A DNA stretch of 10,211 bases. Source: Pseudomonadota bacterium. GTDB lineage: Bacteria > Pseudomonadota > Gammaproteobacteria > Xanthomonadales > Xanthomonadaceae. A program made the position numbers and the translations under genes. Positions 1 through 7,538 of this stretch are shown here, piece by piece (position 1 is the stretch's first letter; each line of letters opens with the position of its first letter). The stretch covers positions 1-10,211 of the forward strand of contig JAEWFH010000105.1 of the NCBI GenBank assembly GCA_023388955.1, given 5' to 3'. The notes beneath the pieces are model-generated. The model was not told the origin of the DNA, did not search any database, and saw only the letters and a program-made list of their open reading frames with translations.

Positions 1-1210
1 AGTTGCCGGGGACGAACTTCACGTCGCCCTTCTCGGCCAGCTCCAGGCCGCGGGCGCCGAGGGCGTCCATCTTCACGAACCACTGGTCGGTCAGGTACGG
101 CTCGATCACCTGGCCGGTGCGGTCGCCCCGCGGGACCTGCAGCTTGTGCGGCTTCGTCTCCACCAGCAGGCCGGCGGCCTCCAGGTCGGCGAGCACGGCC
201 TTGCGGGCCTCGTAGCGGTCGAGGCCGCGGTAGTGCTGGGGGATGCCGGCGGCGTTGGCGCGCTCGAGCTCGCCCTCGCCTGCCTCGTCGCCACCGATCA
301 CCTTCGCGGTGGGGGTCAGAATGTTCAGCAGCGGCAGCCCGTGGCGCAGGCCGACCTGGTAGTCGTTGAAGTCGTGCGCCGGGGTGACCTTGACCACGCC
401 GGTGCCGAACTCGCGGTCGACGTAGGCGTCGGCGATGACCGGGATCTCGCGGCCGGTCAGCGGCAGGGCGACAGTGCGGCCGACCAGGTGGGCGTAGCGC
501 TCGTCCTCGGGATGCACCATCACCGCGGTGTCGCCCAGCATGGTTTCCGGGCGGGTGGTGGCGACCACCAGCTGGCCTGAGCCGTCGGCCAGCGGGTAGG
601 CGATCGACCACAGGTGGCCGTCCTCTTCCTCGTTGGCGACCTCCAGGTCGGAGATCGCGGTCTGCAGCACCGGGTCCCAGTTGACCAGGCGCTGGCCGCG
701 GTAGACCAGGCCTTCCTCGTGCAGGCGCACGAAGGACTCGACGACGGCCTTGGCCGGCATCGGGTCCATGGTGAACACGCTGCGCGACCAGTCACCCGAG
801 GTGCCCATCCGGCGCATCTGCCGCTCGATGGTGCCGCCGGACTCGTGCTTCCACTCCCAGACCTTGCCGATGAAGCCCTCGCGGCCCAGCGAGTCGCGGG
901 TCTCGCCCTTGCCCTCGCGGTCCAGGTTGCGGCTGACCACCATCTCGGTGGCGATGCCCGCGTGGTCGCTGCCCATCTGCCACAGCGTGTCGAAGCCGCG
1001 CATGCGGTGGTAGCGCACCAGCGCGTCCTGCAGGGTGTGCTGGAACGCGTGGCCCATGTGCAGCGTGCCGGTGACGTTGGGTGGCGGCAGCAGGATCGAG
1101 TAGGGCGTGCCCTTGCCGGTGGGCTTGAACAGCCCTTCCGCCTCCCAGCGCTGGTAAAGCCGGGACTCGAACTGGGTGGGGTCGTAGCTGGAGGGCAGGG
1201 TGTCGGTCAT
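1..1210 (-). CDS. valS: Valyl-tRNA synthetase, N-terminal 403 codons (runs off left edge)
   Basis: Cytoplasmic class I aminoacyl-tRNA synthetase that charges tRNA-Val with valine and hydrolyses mischarged products. The ATG is at 1210-1208 and 403 codons are visible; the E. coli enzyme is 951 residues, so more than half lies outside. The N-terminal catalytic part has PPPNVTGTLHMGH with the HIGH-type motif as HMGH at residues 51-54. The connective-peptide editing domain follows, with the threonine-containing TTRPETMLGDT at 218-228 and HDFND at 279-283. The return to the catalytic core is seen in IEPYLTDQWFV near 369-379. The KMSKS loop, anticodon-binding domain and C-terminal coiled coil are off the window. 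It lies downstream of holC on the same strand. A purine-rich AGGGGGAAG precedes the start and partly overlaps a palindrome. Identification rests on extended similarity to remembered E. coli ValS and is very secure. Confidence 0.98.
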   Translation of the reverse strand, partial: MTDTLPSSYDPTQFESRLYQRWEAEGLFKPTGKGTPYSILLPPPNVTGTLHMGHAFQHTLQDALVRYHRMRGFDTLWQMGSDHAGIATEMVVSRNLDREGKGETRDSLGREGFIGKVWEWKHESGGTIERQMRRMGTSGDWSRSVFTMDPMPAKAVVESFVRLHEEGLVYRGQRLVNWDPVLQTAISDLEVANEEEDGHLWSIAYPLADGSGQLVVATTRPETMLGDTAVMVHPEDERYAHLVGRTVALPLTGREIPVIADAYVDREFGTGVVKVTPAHDFNDYQVGLRHGLPLLNILTPTAKVIGGDEAGEGELERANAAGIPQHYRGLDRYEARKAVLADLEAAGLLVETKPHKLQVPRGDRTGQVIEPYLTDQWFVKMDALGARGLELAEKGDVKFVPGN

Positions 1211-1216
1211 TTTGGT

Positions 1217-1225
1217 CTTCCCCCT
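1217..1225 (-). promoter_or_regulatory. Putative Shine-Dalgarno of valS, overlapping a hairpin arm
   Basis: On the minus strand AGGGGGAAG lies 6 nt before the valS ATG. Its first four bases (1225-1222) are the end of the 11-bp stem at 1222-1245, so the site could be partly occluded when that hairpin forms in the pepA-holC-valS mRNA. The ribosome binding role is inferred from sequence and spacing. Confidence 0.5.
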
Positions 1226-1245
1226 CTCCCGCTTGCGGGAGAGGG
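1222..1245. repeat. Palindromic repeat, copy 1
   Basis: Perfect 11-bp inverted repeat CCCTCTCCCGC / GCGGGAGAGGG (1222-1232 with 1235-1245) around TT, followed by a GGGGTGAGGGC tail ending at 1258. The same unit recurs 49 nt downstream. It resembles the REP-like intergenic palindromes that are common in xanthomonads and related bacteria. The family resemblance is from memory. Confidence 0.9.
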
Positions 1246-1270
1246 CCGGGGTGAGGGCCTTGGTACTGCC

Positions 1271-1294
1271 CCCTCTCCCGCTTGCGGGAGAGGG
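1271..1294. repeat. Palindromic repeat, copy 2 (direct orientation)
   Basis: The stem is identical to copy 1 (1271-1281 with 1284-1294, TT between), and is followed by TTGGGGTGAGGGC up to 1307. It is in direct orientation relative to copy 1 with a 49-nt period. The only difference in the shared tail is CC versus TT. Confidence 0.9.
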
Positions 1295-1313
1295 TTGGGG
1301 TGAGGGCAGATGG

Positions 1314-1344
1314 CAAGTCCAGCCAGGATCACGAACTGGACTTG
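1314..1344. repeat. 9-bp inverted repeat between palindrome copies 2 and 3
   Basis: CAAGTCCAG (1314-1322) is perfectly complementary to CTGGACTTG (1336-1344) across a 13-nt loop. It sits inside a second pairing, TGAGGGC (1301-1307) with GCCCTCA (1351-1357), so the spacer between copies 2 and 3 can fold as a nested stem. Confidence 0.75.
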
Positions 1345-1350
1345 GGAACT

Positions 1351-1398
1351 GCCCTCATCCGCCCCTTCGGGGCACCTTCTCCCGCAAGCGGGAGAAGG
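1351..1398. repeat. Palindromic repeat, copy 3 (inverted variant)
   Basis: A variant of the same repeat in the opposite orientation. The stem CCTTCTCCCGC / GCGGGAGAAGG (1375-1385 with 1388-1398) surrounds AA. It is preceded by a second small hairpin GCCCC-TTC-GGGGC (1361-1373) and the tail GCCCTCATCC. Relative to copies 1 and 2 it carries the extra GCCCC/GGGGC hairpin and a GAAGG in place of GAGGG, so two subfamilies of the repeat meet here. It ends 12 nt from the holC stop codon. Confidence 0.88.
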
Positions 1399-1410
1399 GA
1401 AGTGCGGGGG

Positions 1411-1836
1411 TTACATGTCGTGCTTGTTTACTTCGAACCCACGCGCCTTGTACTGCTTCCAGCGCTCGCGCAGCGGGTCGCGGGCGGCGGGGTCGGCCGG
1501 CACCACTTCCAGCACCCGGTCGAAGTCCCCGTCCACCACGGCATCGCGCAGGTTGATCACCAGCGGGCGCATGGGCACGTCGGCGTCGGGGGGCACGATC
1601 AGCACGTCGGCTTCCTCCTCCCCGTCCATGTCCTCGCCGGCGATCTGGTGGGGGATGAAGGCGTCGGGTTCGAACGACCACAGCAGGTCGTCGAGCTCTT
1701 CGGCCTGGGTGCGGTCGCGCACCAGCACCAGCGTCGGGAGGCCGTTGGCGAAGCCGCGCTTGGCCAGCTCGCAAACGAGGCGGAGCGGCTCCTCGCGGAA
1801 CCGCTCCTTCTGGATCAGGTAGAAGTCGGCACGCAC
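1411..1836 (-). CDS. holC: DNA polymerase III chi subunit
   Basis: Encodes 141 residues, a usual size for chi (E. coli about 147). Chi links the clamp loader, through psi, to single-stranded DNA-binding protein during lagging-strand synthesis in the cytoplasm. Family features are the N-terminal FYLIQ strand, a conserved LVCELAKRGFANG segment, the W-containing LDDLLWSFEPDAFIPHQIAGE centre, and the C-terminal RERWKQYKARGFEVN. The start is a GTG (1836-1834), chosen because the FYL strand normally lies a few residues from the N-terminus; no good Shine-Dalgarno is visible. It starts 13 nt after the pepA stop, so it is probably cotranscribed with pepA and perhaps translationally helped by it. The pepA-holC-valS order matches the E. 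coli arrangement. Confidence 0.95.
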   Translation of the reverse strand: MRADFYLIQKERFREEPLRLVCELAKRGFANGLPTLVLVRDRTQAEELDDLLWSFEPDAFIPHQIAGEDMDGEEEADVLIVPPDADVPMRPLVINLRDAVVDGDFDRVLEVVPADPAARDPLRERWKQYKARGFEVNKHDM

Positions 1837-1849
1837 CGGTCGGCCCGGA

Positions 1850-3346
<1,497 letters not shown>

Positions 3347-3631
3347 GGACAGGATTCCGGGACAGGTGGGGGACGGGCCTGCGATGGCGCCCGGTCGCCC
3401 AGCACGTAGAATGCGCGGCGCGAAGGCCGCCGATGCAGGGCTGGACCGGGTCGTGGACTGCCACGGCGTCCCCGCGGGAACGACCGCGGCGGGCGCGGGC
3501 CAAACGGCAAGTCTAAAGCCTGCGGGGGTCTTCACCAAAAGCGGCCACGCACGCCCGGCCGGCACACACGTCCCGTTTAGGACGACGGTGCCACCGTGGC
3601 GGACCTTCCACCGACACCGGCGCAGCGCCCG
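3347..3631. other. Divergent intergenic region between pepA and lptF
   Basis: This stretch of 285 bases separates two divergently transcribed genes and must hold promoters for both. I see no convincing RNA gene or small coding sequence. Promoter-like hexamers are weak, as is usual in GC-rich DNA. They are a possible pepA promoter at 3510-3538 on the minus strand and a TAGAAT hexamer at 3407-3412 on the plus strand, the latter about 220 nt before lptF and therefore doubtful. Confidence 0.6.
3510..3538 (-). promoter_or_regulatory. Candidate pepA promoter
   Basis: On the minus strand TTGGTG (3538-3533) and TAGACT (3515-3510) are separated by exactly 17 nt, a sigma70-like arrangement with 3 of 6 and 4 of 6 consensus matches. 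It would give a leader of roughly 155 nt before the pepA ATG. The same TAGACT hexamer occurs in front of the RDD gene. This is inferred from hexamer matching only. Confidence 0.3.
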
Positions 3632-4732
3632 ATGCCCAAGCTCCACCGATACCTGCTGAGCGAATTCGCCCAGTCGACCTTCGCCGCCCTGGTGGTGCTG
3701 CTGATCGTCAGCGTGGGCGGGGTCATCACCGACGTGCTCAAGGACATCGCCAATGGCCGCCTGCCGGCCGGGCTGATGCTGTCGCAGCTGGGCCTGGTGC
3801 TGCTGAACTGGCTGCCGCTGATCCTGCCGCTGGCGCTGCTGCTGGGGATGATGCTGGGCATGGGCCGGCTGTACCGGGACTCGGAGATGCCGGTCATCAC
3901 CGCCGCCGGCGTCGGTCCGCGGCAGCTGCTGCGGCCGGTGCTGGCGCTGGTGGTGCCGGTGGTGGTGGTGGTCGCGCTGTGCTCGCTGTGGCTGGGGCCG
4001 ATGGCCGAGCGGGTGTCGCGGCAGATGATCGCCGACGCCAACCGCAACCTGGTCGTGTCCGGCCTGCAGCCGGGCAGCTTCACCGAACTCCCCGGTGGTG
4101 GCGGGGTGGTGTACATCGGCGCCATGTCGGGGGACGGCACCGGCTTCTCGCGCGTGTTCATCCACCGCCAGGACGGCGACCGCCAGGACATCACCACCGC
4201 CCGCAGCGGCCAGCTGGAGGTCGAGGACAGCGGGGCCCGCTACCTGCGCCTGCACGACGGCTTCCAGGTGGAGGGCCCGGTCGGCGACGGCCTGGACTAC
4301 CGCCTGATGCGCTACGCGGCCAATGAGGTCCGGCTGCCGGCCGGCGAAGCGCAGTTCGACCCCGAAGACCCCGACGTGATGCCGACCACTGAACTGGTAG
4401 GCGACCCGCGCCGGGCCGCCACCGCGCAGCTGCACTTCCGCCTCACCCCCCCGCTGCTGGCACTGGCCTTCGGCCTGCTGGCGGTGCCGCTGGCGCGCAC
4501 CACCCCGCGCCAGGCGCGCTGGGGCGGCATGGTGATCGGCGTGCTCGGCTACCTGGTCGGCATGAGCCTGGCGCAGATGGGCGAGCGCTGGATCGCCTCC
4601 GGTCGCATCGTCCCCGAGCTGGGGCTGTGGTGGCTGACCCTGCCGCTGCTGGCACTGGCGGCCTGGATGTACCTGGCGGACGGCGCCCTGCGACGGCCGC
4701 GGCGCCCACGGCGCGCGGAGGCGACGCCATGA
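3632..4732 (+). CDS. lptF: LPS export ABC transporter permease LptF
   Basis: Encodes 366 residues, the same length as E. coli LptF. With LptG and the ATPase LptB it forms the inner-membrane complex that extracts lipopolysaccharide and pushes it towards LptC and the periplasmic bridge. The hydropathy pattern fits the YjgP/YjgQ family: three N-terminal membrane segments (about 14-33, 50-76, 98-122), a periplasmic beta-jellyroll domain (about 125-262), and three C-terminal segments (about 270-289, 298-317, 328-348). The coupling-helix motif LYRDSEM is at residues 80-86. The ATG at 3632 places MPKLHRYLLSEF where E. coli LptF starts. A GTG 36 nt upstream is also in frame, with an AGGA 13 nt before it, so a 12-residue longer form is possible. 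The tail is Arg-rich (354-361). It is cotranscribed with lptG through an ATGA overlap. Confidence 0.96.
   Translation: MPKLHRYLLSEFAQSTFAALVVLLIVSVGGVITDVLKDIANGRLPAGLMLSQLGLVLLNWLPLILPLALLLGMMLGMGRLYRDSEMPVITAAGVGPRQLLRPVLALVVPVVVVVALCSLWLGPMAERVSRQMIADANRNLVVSGLQPGSFTELPGGGGVVYIGAMSGDGTGFSRVFIHRQDGDRQDITTARSGQLEVEDSGARYLRLHDGFQVEGPVGDGLDYRLMRYAANEVRLPAGEAQFDPEDPDVMPTTELVGDPRRAATAQLHFRLTPPLLALAFGLLAVPLARTTPRQARWGGMVIGVLGYLVGMSLAQMGERWIASGRIVPELGLWWLTLPLLALAAWMYLADGALRRPRRPRRAEATP
4717..4721 (+). promoter_or_regulatory. Ribosome binding site of lptG
   Basis: GGAGG lies 7 nt before the ATG of lptG, inside the end of lptF. It fixes the lptG start at the ATGA overlap, and it is the clearest Shine-Dalgarno in the window. 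Confidence 0.8.
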
Positions 4733-5838
4733 GCGGGGTAAAGCTGTTCCCGAGGATCCACGACCTGTACGTCGGCCGCACGGTGCTGGGCACCGTCCTG
4801 CTGACCTGGGCGGTGATGCTGGGCCTGGACGTGATGCTGGGCCTGGCCAGCGAACTGGGCAGCGTCGGCCAGGGCGACTACGGCGTGCCGCAGGCGGTGG
4901 CGCACATCGCCTACACCATCCCGCGCCGGGCCTACGCGCTGTTCCCCTACGTGGCGGTGATCGGCACGCTGATGTCGCTGGGACAACTGGCGGCCACCTC
5001 CGAGCTGACCGCATTGCGGGCGATCGGCCTGTCGCGCCGGCGCCTGAGCCTGACCGTGGCGATCACCCTGGCCCTGCTGACGGCGGTGATGGTGCTCAAC
5101 GGCGAGACCCTCGGCCCCTGGGGCCAGCGCCAGGCCGACACGCTGAAGGCGTCCTCGCGCTCCAAGGACCTGATCGTCGCCCGCTACAGCGGCGTCTGGG
5201 CCCGCGAGGGCGCGGTGATCCTCAATGCAGAGGGCGGTCAGGAGCGCGCCGAGGGCAACGACCGCTGGCTGGAGCTGCACGACGTGCGCCTGTACGAGTT
5301 CGCCGACGACGGCCGCCTGGCCTCGCTGGCCCGGGTCGAGGTCGCCGAACACCGTCCCGGCGGCTGGCTGCTGCGCGGCGTGGAGCGCACCAGCTTCGGC
5401 GGGAACTCGGTAAGTCGCGAGCGGGTGGAGGAACTGCGCTGGGACTCCCAGCTCGACGCCACCGGCCTGGGCGCCGACATCGACCGGCCCCGCTACCTCA
5501 GCTCCGCCGCGCTGGGCGACGCGATCCGGTACCGCGAGCGCAACGGCCTGGATGCCTCCGACTTCGAGGAGCATTACTGGGGCCGGTGGTTCTACCCGAT
5601 CAACGTGCTGGCGCTGTGTCTGGCGGCGATCCCGTTCGCCTTCGGCAGCCTGCGCAGTGGCGGGCTGGGCAAGCGCTTGTTCATCGGCATCGTGTTCGCG
5701 CTGGGCTTCTGGTTGCTGCAGACGCAGTTCGTGAAGCTGGCCAGTGCGTTCAAGTTCGATTTCCGGGTGGCCTATCTGTTGCCTACGGTGATCATGATCG
5801 GCGTGTCGATCGGGTTGTTCCGGAAGCGCTCGGGGTGA
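4729..5838 (+). CDS. lptG: LPS export ABC transporter permease LptG
   Basis: Encodes 369 residues (E. coli 360), the second transmembrane subunit of LptB2FG. The pattern is that of the family: membrane segments at about 18-38, 60-86 and 105-124, a periplasmic jellyroll domain at about 130-255, then segments at about 287-307, 315-335 and 347-364. The coupling helix carries TSELTALRAIG (90-100, E92), the LptG version of the motif that contacts LptB. The conserved HYWGRWFYPINVLALCL block opens the C-terminal membrane part. The start is set by the 4-nt overlap with the lptF stop and the GGAGG site, implying translational coupling, which suits an equimolar heterodimer. LptB, LptC and LptA are not in the window. 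The gene is followed by a palindrome array and then a convergent gene. Confidence 0.96.
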   Translation: MSGVKLFPRIHDLYVGRTVLGTVLLTWAVMLGLDVMLGLASELGSVGQGDYGVPQAVAHIAYTIPRRAYALFPYVAVIGTLMSLGQLAATSELTALRAIGLSRRRLSLTVAITLALLTAVMVLNGETLGPWGQRQADTLKASSRSKDLIVARYSGVWAREGAVILNAEGGQERAEGNDRWLELHDVRLYEFADDGRLASLARVEVAEHRPGGWLLRGVERTSFGGNSVSRERVEELRWDSQLDATGLGADIDRPRYLSSAALGDAIRYRERNGLDASDFEEHYWGRWFYPINVLALCLAAIPFAFGSLRSGGLGKRLFIGIVFALGFWLLQTQFVKLASAFKFDFRVAYLLPTVIMIGVSIGLFRKRSG

Positions 5839-5880
5839 TGGCCATCCGATGGGGTGGGGGTACATTGTTGTTTGGCATCC

Positions 5881-5960
5881 GGCGCAATACGGCGTTCCGC
5901 CTATTGCGCCCTACGTTCGCGGGTAGGGCGCAATAACCGCCACCGGCGGTGTATTGCGCC
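5881..5960. repeat. Alternating palindrome array (four 9-mers) between convergent genes
   Basis: The 9-mer GGCGCAATA occurs at 5881-5889 and 5927-5935, and its complement TATTGCGCC at 5902-5910 and 5952-5960. Three hairpins are possible. The left one (5881-5910) has 13 bp with a bulged C and TTC loop. The central one is a perfect 13-bp stem (5902-5914 with 5923-5935) and 8-nt loop. The right one (5927-5960) has 15 bp with a bulged G and ACC loop. The central stem excludes the other two. The array lies between the stops of lptG and the RDD gene and has no T-tract. It looks like a REP or MITE-type element that may also serve as a bidirectional terminator or mRNA 3' end stabiliser; that role is inferred. 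Confidence 0.88.
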
Positions 5961-5970
5961 GAATGGTGAA

Positions 5971-6423
5971 CTACCTGGTCTTTGCCAACCGGACCATCCG
6001 TGTCCCGCTGGCGCGGTCGTGCCAGGCCAGCCGGTCGCGGTCGAACAGCGCCCACAGGAACCCCAGCCCCAGCGCCAGCAGCGAGACCGATCCCACCGCG
6101 TAGCGCACGCACAGTGCCGGCAGCGGTGCGGGATCGCCATTGGGATCGACCACCTTCAGCCGCCACGGGCGCATTCCCAGCGTCTGGCCGCCGCGATGCC
6201 AGCTGGCGACCGCGTAGGCGCCGGTGACCAGCCACAGGGCCGCGAACTCGGCCAGGCCCCAGGCGCCACCGGTGATGGCATCGCCGCGCAGGGCGACGAA
6301 GATCGCGGCGACCAGGAACCACAGGCCGAAGGCGGGGAACAGGTCGTAGCCCAGGCCGAGCAGGCGCCAGCCGAGGTGGCTGCGGGGAGCTTCGGGCGGG
6401 CTGGGTGGGTCGGTCGGGTTCAT
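5971..6423 (-). CDS. RDD-family small integral membrane protein
   Basis: Encodes 150 residues. It has a proline-rich N-terminus (to about residue 15) and three predicted membrane segments (about 21-45, 55-75, 104-126). The family pattern is recognisable: an Arg/Asp pair at the first segment (R20, D27), the GQTLGMRPWRLKVVD loop after the second segment, and WHDRASGTRMV (D136) at the C-terminus. The biochemical role of most RDD proteins is unknown; some have been linked to ion transport, which cannot be inferred here. The ATG at 6423 is chosen because it gives a short lead into the first membrane segment. No Shine-Dalgarno is visible, and an in-frame ATG further upstream (about 6480) would overlap the xerD promoter region. 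It is divergent from xerD and convergent with lptG, so it is probably a single-gene transcript. Confidence 0.88.
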   Translation of the reverse strand: MNPTDPPSPPEAPRSHLGWRLLGLGYDLFPAFGLWFLVAAIFVALRGDAITGGAWGLAEFAALWLVTGAYAVASWHRGGQTLGMRPWRLKVVDPNGDPAPLPALCVRYAVGSVSLLALGLGFLWALFDRDRLAWHDRASGTRMVRLAKTR

Positions 6424-6543
6424 GCGGGTCGGGTGGCGGGTGCGCGGGCAGTCTAGTGGCGGGGCCGGCGCGGGCGCCATCGGCGGGCGGGCCGGGGCGG
6501 TCGCAGCGCGGCAACGGGTGCCCGGGCCGCTACTCTTTGCCGC
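6424..6543. promoter_or_regulatory. Divergent promoter region between the RDD gene and xerD
   Basis: These 120 nt separate two divergent starts. On the minus strand TAGACT (6455-6450) could be the -10 of the RDD gene, about 26 nt before its ATG. On the plus strand TACTCT (6531-6536) ends 7 nt before the xerD ATG. No convincing -35 hexamer is visible for either, and the rest is very GC-rich. All assignments are by hexamer matching. Confidence 0.35.
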
Positions 6544-7497
6544 ATGCAAACGACCACCCCCGCCGAGCGCCGCCAGCTGGTGAACGCACTGCCCCCGTTG
6601 CGCGAGGAGGACGCGGGCCTGGTCGCGGCGTTCCTGGAGGCCACGTGGGGCGAGAGCGGCCTGGCGCGAGCGACGCTGGACAGTTACCGGCGCGACCTGG
6701 AGGGCCTGGCGCGATGGCTGGATGGCCGCGCCGGCGGGCTGGCCGGGCTTGGGCGGGGCGAGTTGTTCGATTTCCTGGCCTGGCGCACCCGGCTGGGGTG
6801 GTCGGCGCGCAGCAATGCGCGCTGGCTGTCGGCGATCCGCGGCTTCTGTGCCTGGCAGCTGCGCCGCGGGGCGCGCGCGGACGATCCGTCGGCCAGCCTG
6901 GAGTCGCCGCGGTTGCCGCGGTCCATTCCCAAGGCGCTGGCCGAGAGCCAGATCGAGGCACTGCTGCAGGCGCCGGACACGGCCGACCCGGTGGGCCTGC
7001 GGGACCGGGCGCTGCTGGAACTGATGTATGCCTGCGGCCTGCGGGTGAGCGAACTGGCGGGCCTGCCGGCCACCGCGGTGAACCTGCGCCAGGGCGTGCT
7101 GCGGGTGACCGGAAAGGGGGGGCGCGATCGCCTGGTGCCGCTGGGGGAGGAGGCGCGGCACTGGCTGGAGCGCTATCTCGCCCAGGCGCGCCCGGGGCTG
7201 GTGGGACGAAAGGCGGCGGCGACGCTGTTCGTCCAGCCCGGTGGCGAGCCGCCGACGCGGCAGGCGGTCTGGCACCTGGTCAAGCGGCACGCCGCCACCG
7301 CCGGCATCGACCCGGCGCGGTTGAGCCCGCACGTGCTGCGCCACAGCTTCGCCACCCACCTGCTCAACCACGGCGCCGACCTGCGCGCGCTGCAGATGCT
7401 GCTGGGCCACAGTTCGCTGTCGACCACGCAGATCTACACCCTGGTCGCGCGCGCGAAGCTGAAGCAACTGGTGGCCCGGCACCACCCGCGGGGCTGA
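6544..7497 (+). CDS. xerD: Site-specific tyrosine recombinase XerD
   Basis: Encodes 317 residues. With XerC it resolves chromosome dimers at dif near the terminus, activated by FtsK, and is commonly used by integrative mobile elements. The N-terminal SAM-like core-binding domain spans about 25-120 and the catalytic domain about 130-317. All six active-site residues are present: R167 (ACGLRVSEL), K191 (GKGGRDRL), H263 and R266 (HVLRHSFATHLL), H289 (LLGHSSLSTTQ) and nucleophile Y298. Each is shifted by 19 from the E. coli numbering as I recall it, so the N-terminus is about 19 residues longer while the rest aligns without gaps. The terminal ARHHPRG favours XerD over XerC. The residue after YT is Leu where E. 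coli has His. No Shine-Dalgarno precedes the ATG. dsbC follows after 41 nt, the order also found in E. coli. Confidence 0.96.
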   Translation: MQTTTPAERRQLVNALPPLREEDAGLVAAFLEATWGESGLARATLDSYRRDLEGLARWLDGRAGGLAGLGRGELFDFLAWRTRLGWSARSNARWLSAIRGFCAWQLRRGARADDPSASLESPRLPRSIPKALAESQIEALLQAPDTADPVGLRDRALLELMYACGLRVSELAGLPATAVNLRQGVLRVTGKGGRDRLVPLGEEARHWLERYLAQARPGLVGRKAAATLFVQPGGEPPTRQAVWHLVKRHAATAGIDPARLSPHVLRHSFATHLLNHGADLRALQMLLGHSSLSTTQIYTLVARAKLKQLVARHHPRG

Positions 7498-7515
7498 AAA
7501 GGCGGCGGGGCGTGA

Positions 7516-7521
7516 GACAAT
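7516..7521 (+). promoter_or_regulatory. Candidate -10 element of dsbC
   Basis: GACAAT lies 17 nt before the dsbC ATG and matches 4 of 6 bases of the sigma70 -10 consensus. It is followed by CGGCCGG, similar to the context of the purL TACAAT. It may give dsbC its own transcription besides read-through from xerD. This is inferred. Confidence 0.25.
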
Positions 7522-7538
7522 CGGCCGGTTCCGACTGG

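Noticed and set aside
1..1210. HMGH in ValS as an altered HIGH motif
   Set aside because: As I recall, HMGH is also the form in E. coli ValS, so it is not unusual.
1221..1398. CRISPR array
   Set aside because: There are only three units, one inverted and of a different subtype, with short unequal spacing, and no cas gene nearby. They are palindromic intergenic repeats.
3407..3412. TAGAAT as the lptF promoter -10
   Set aside because: It would be about 220 nt upstream without a -35 hexamer at suitable spacing, too weak to list as a separate site.
3347..5014. Upstream continuation of the pepA frame on the minus strand, making an open frame of over 1000 codons
   Set aside because: It runs antisense through lptF and into lptG with low-complexity Gln/His/Arg-rich translation. 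This is a by-product of high GC; PepA homology begins at 3346.
4549..5865. 438-codon minus-strand open frame antisense to lptG
   Set aside because: It lies opposite a clear LptG coding sequence and its translation is Gln/Ala/His/Arg-rich without any family features.
5881..5960. Rho-independent terminator of lptG
   Set aside because: The hairpins are strong but no T-tract follows on either strand, so I record it as a repeat with a possible end-forming role instead.
6405..7538. Plus-strand extension upstream of dsbC in the same frame
   Set aside because: It overlaps xerD in another frame with Gly/Ala/Pro/Arg-rich translation. The DsbC signal peptide starts at 7539.
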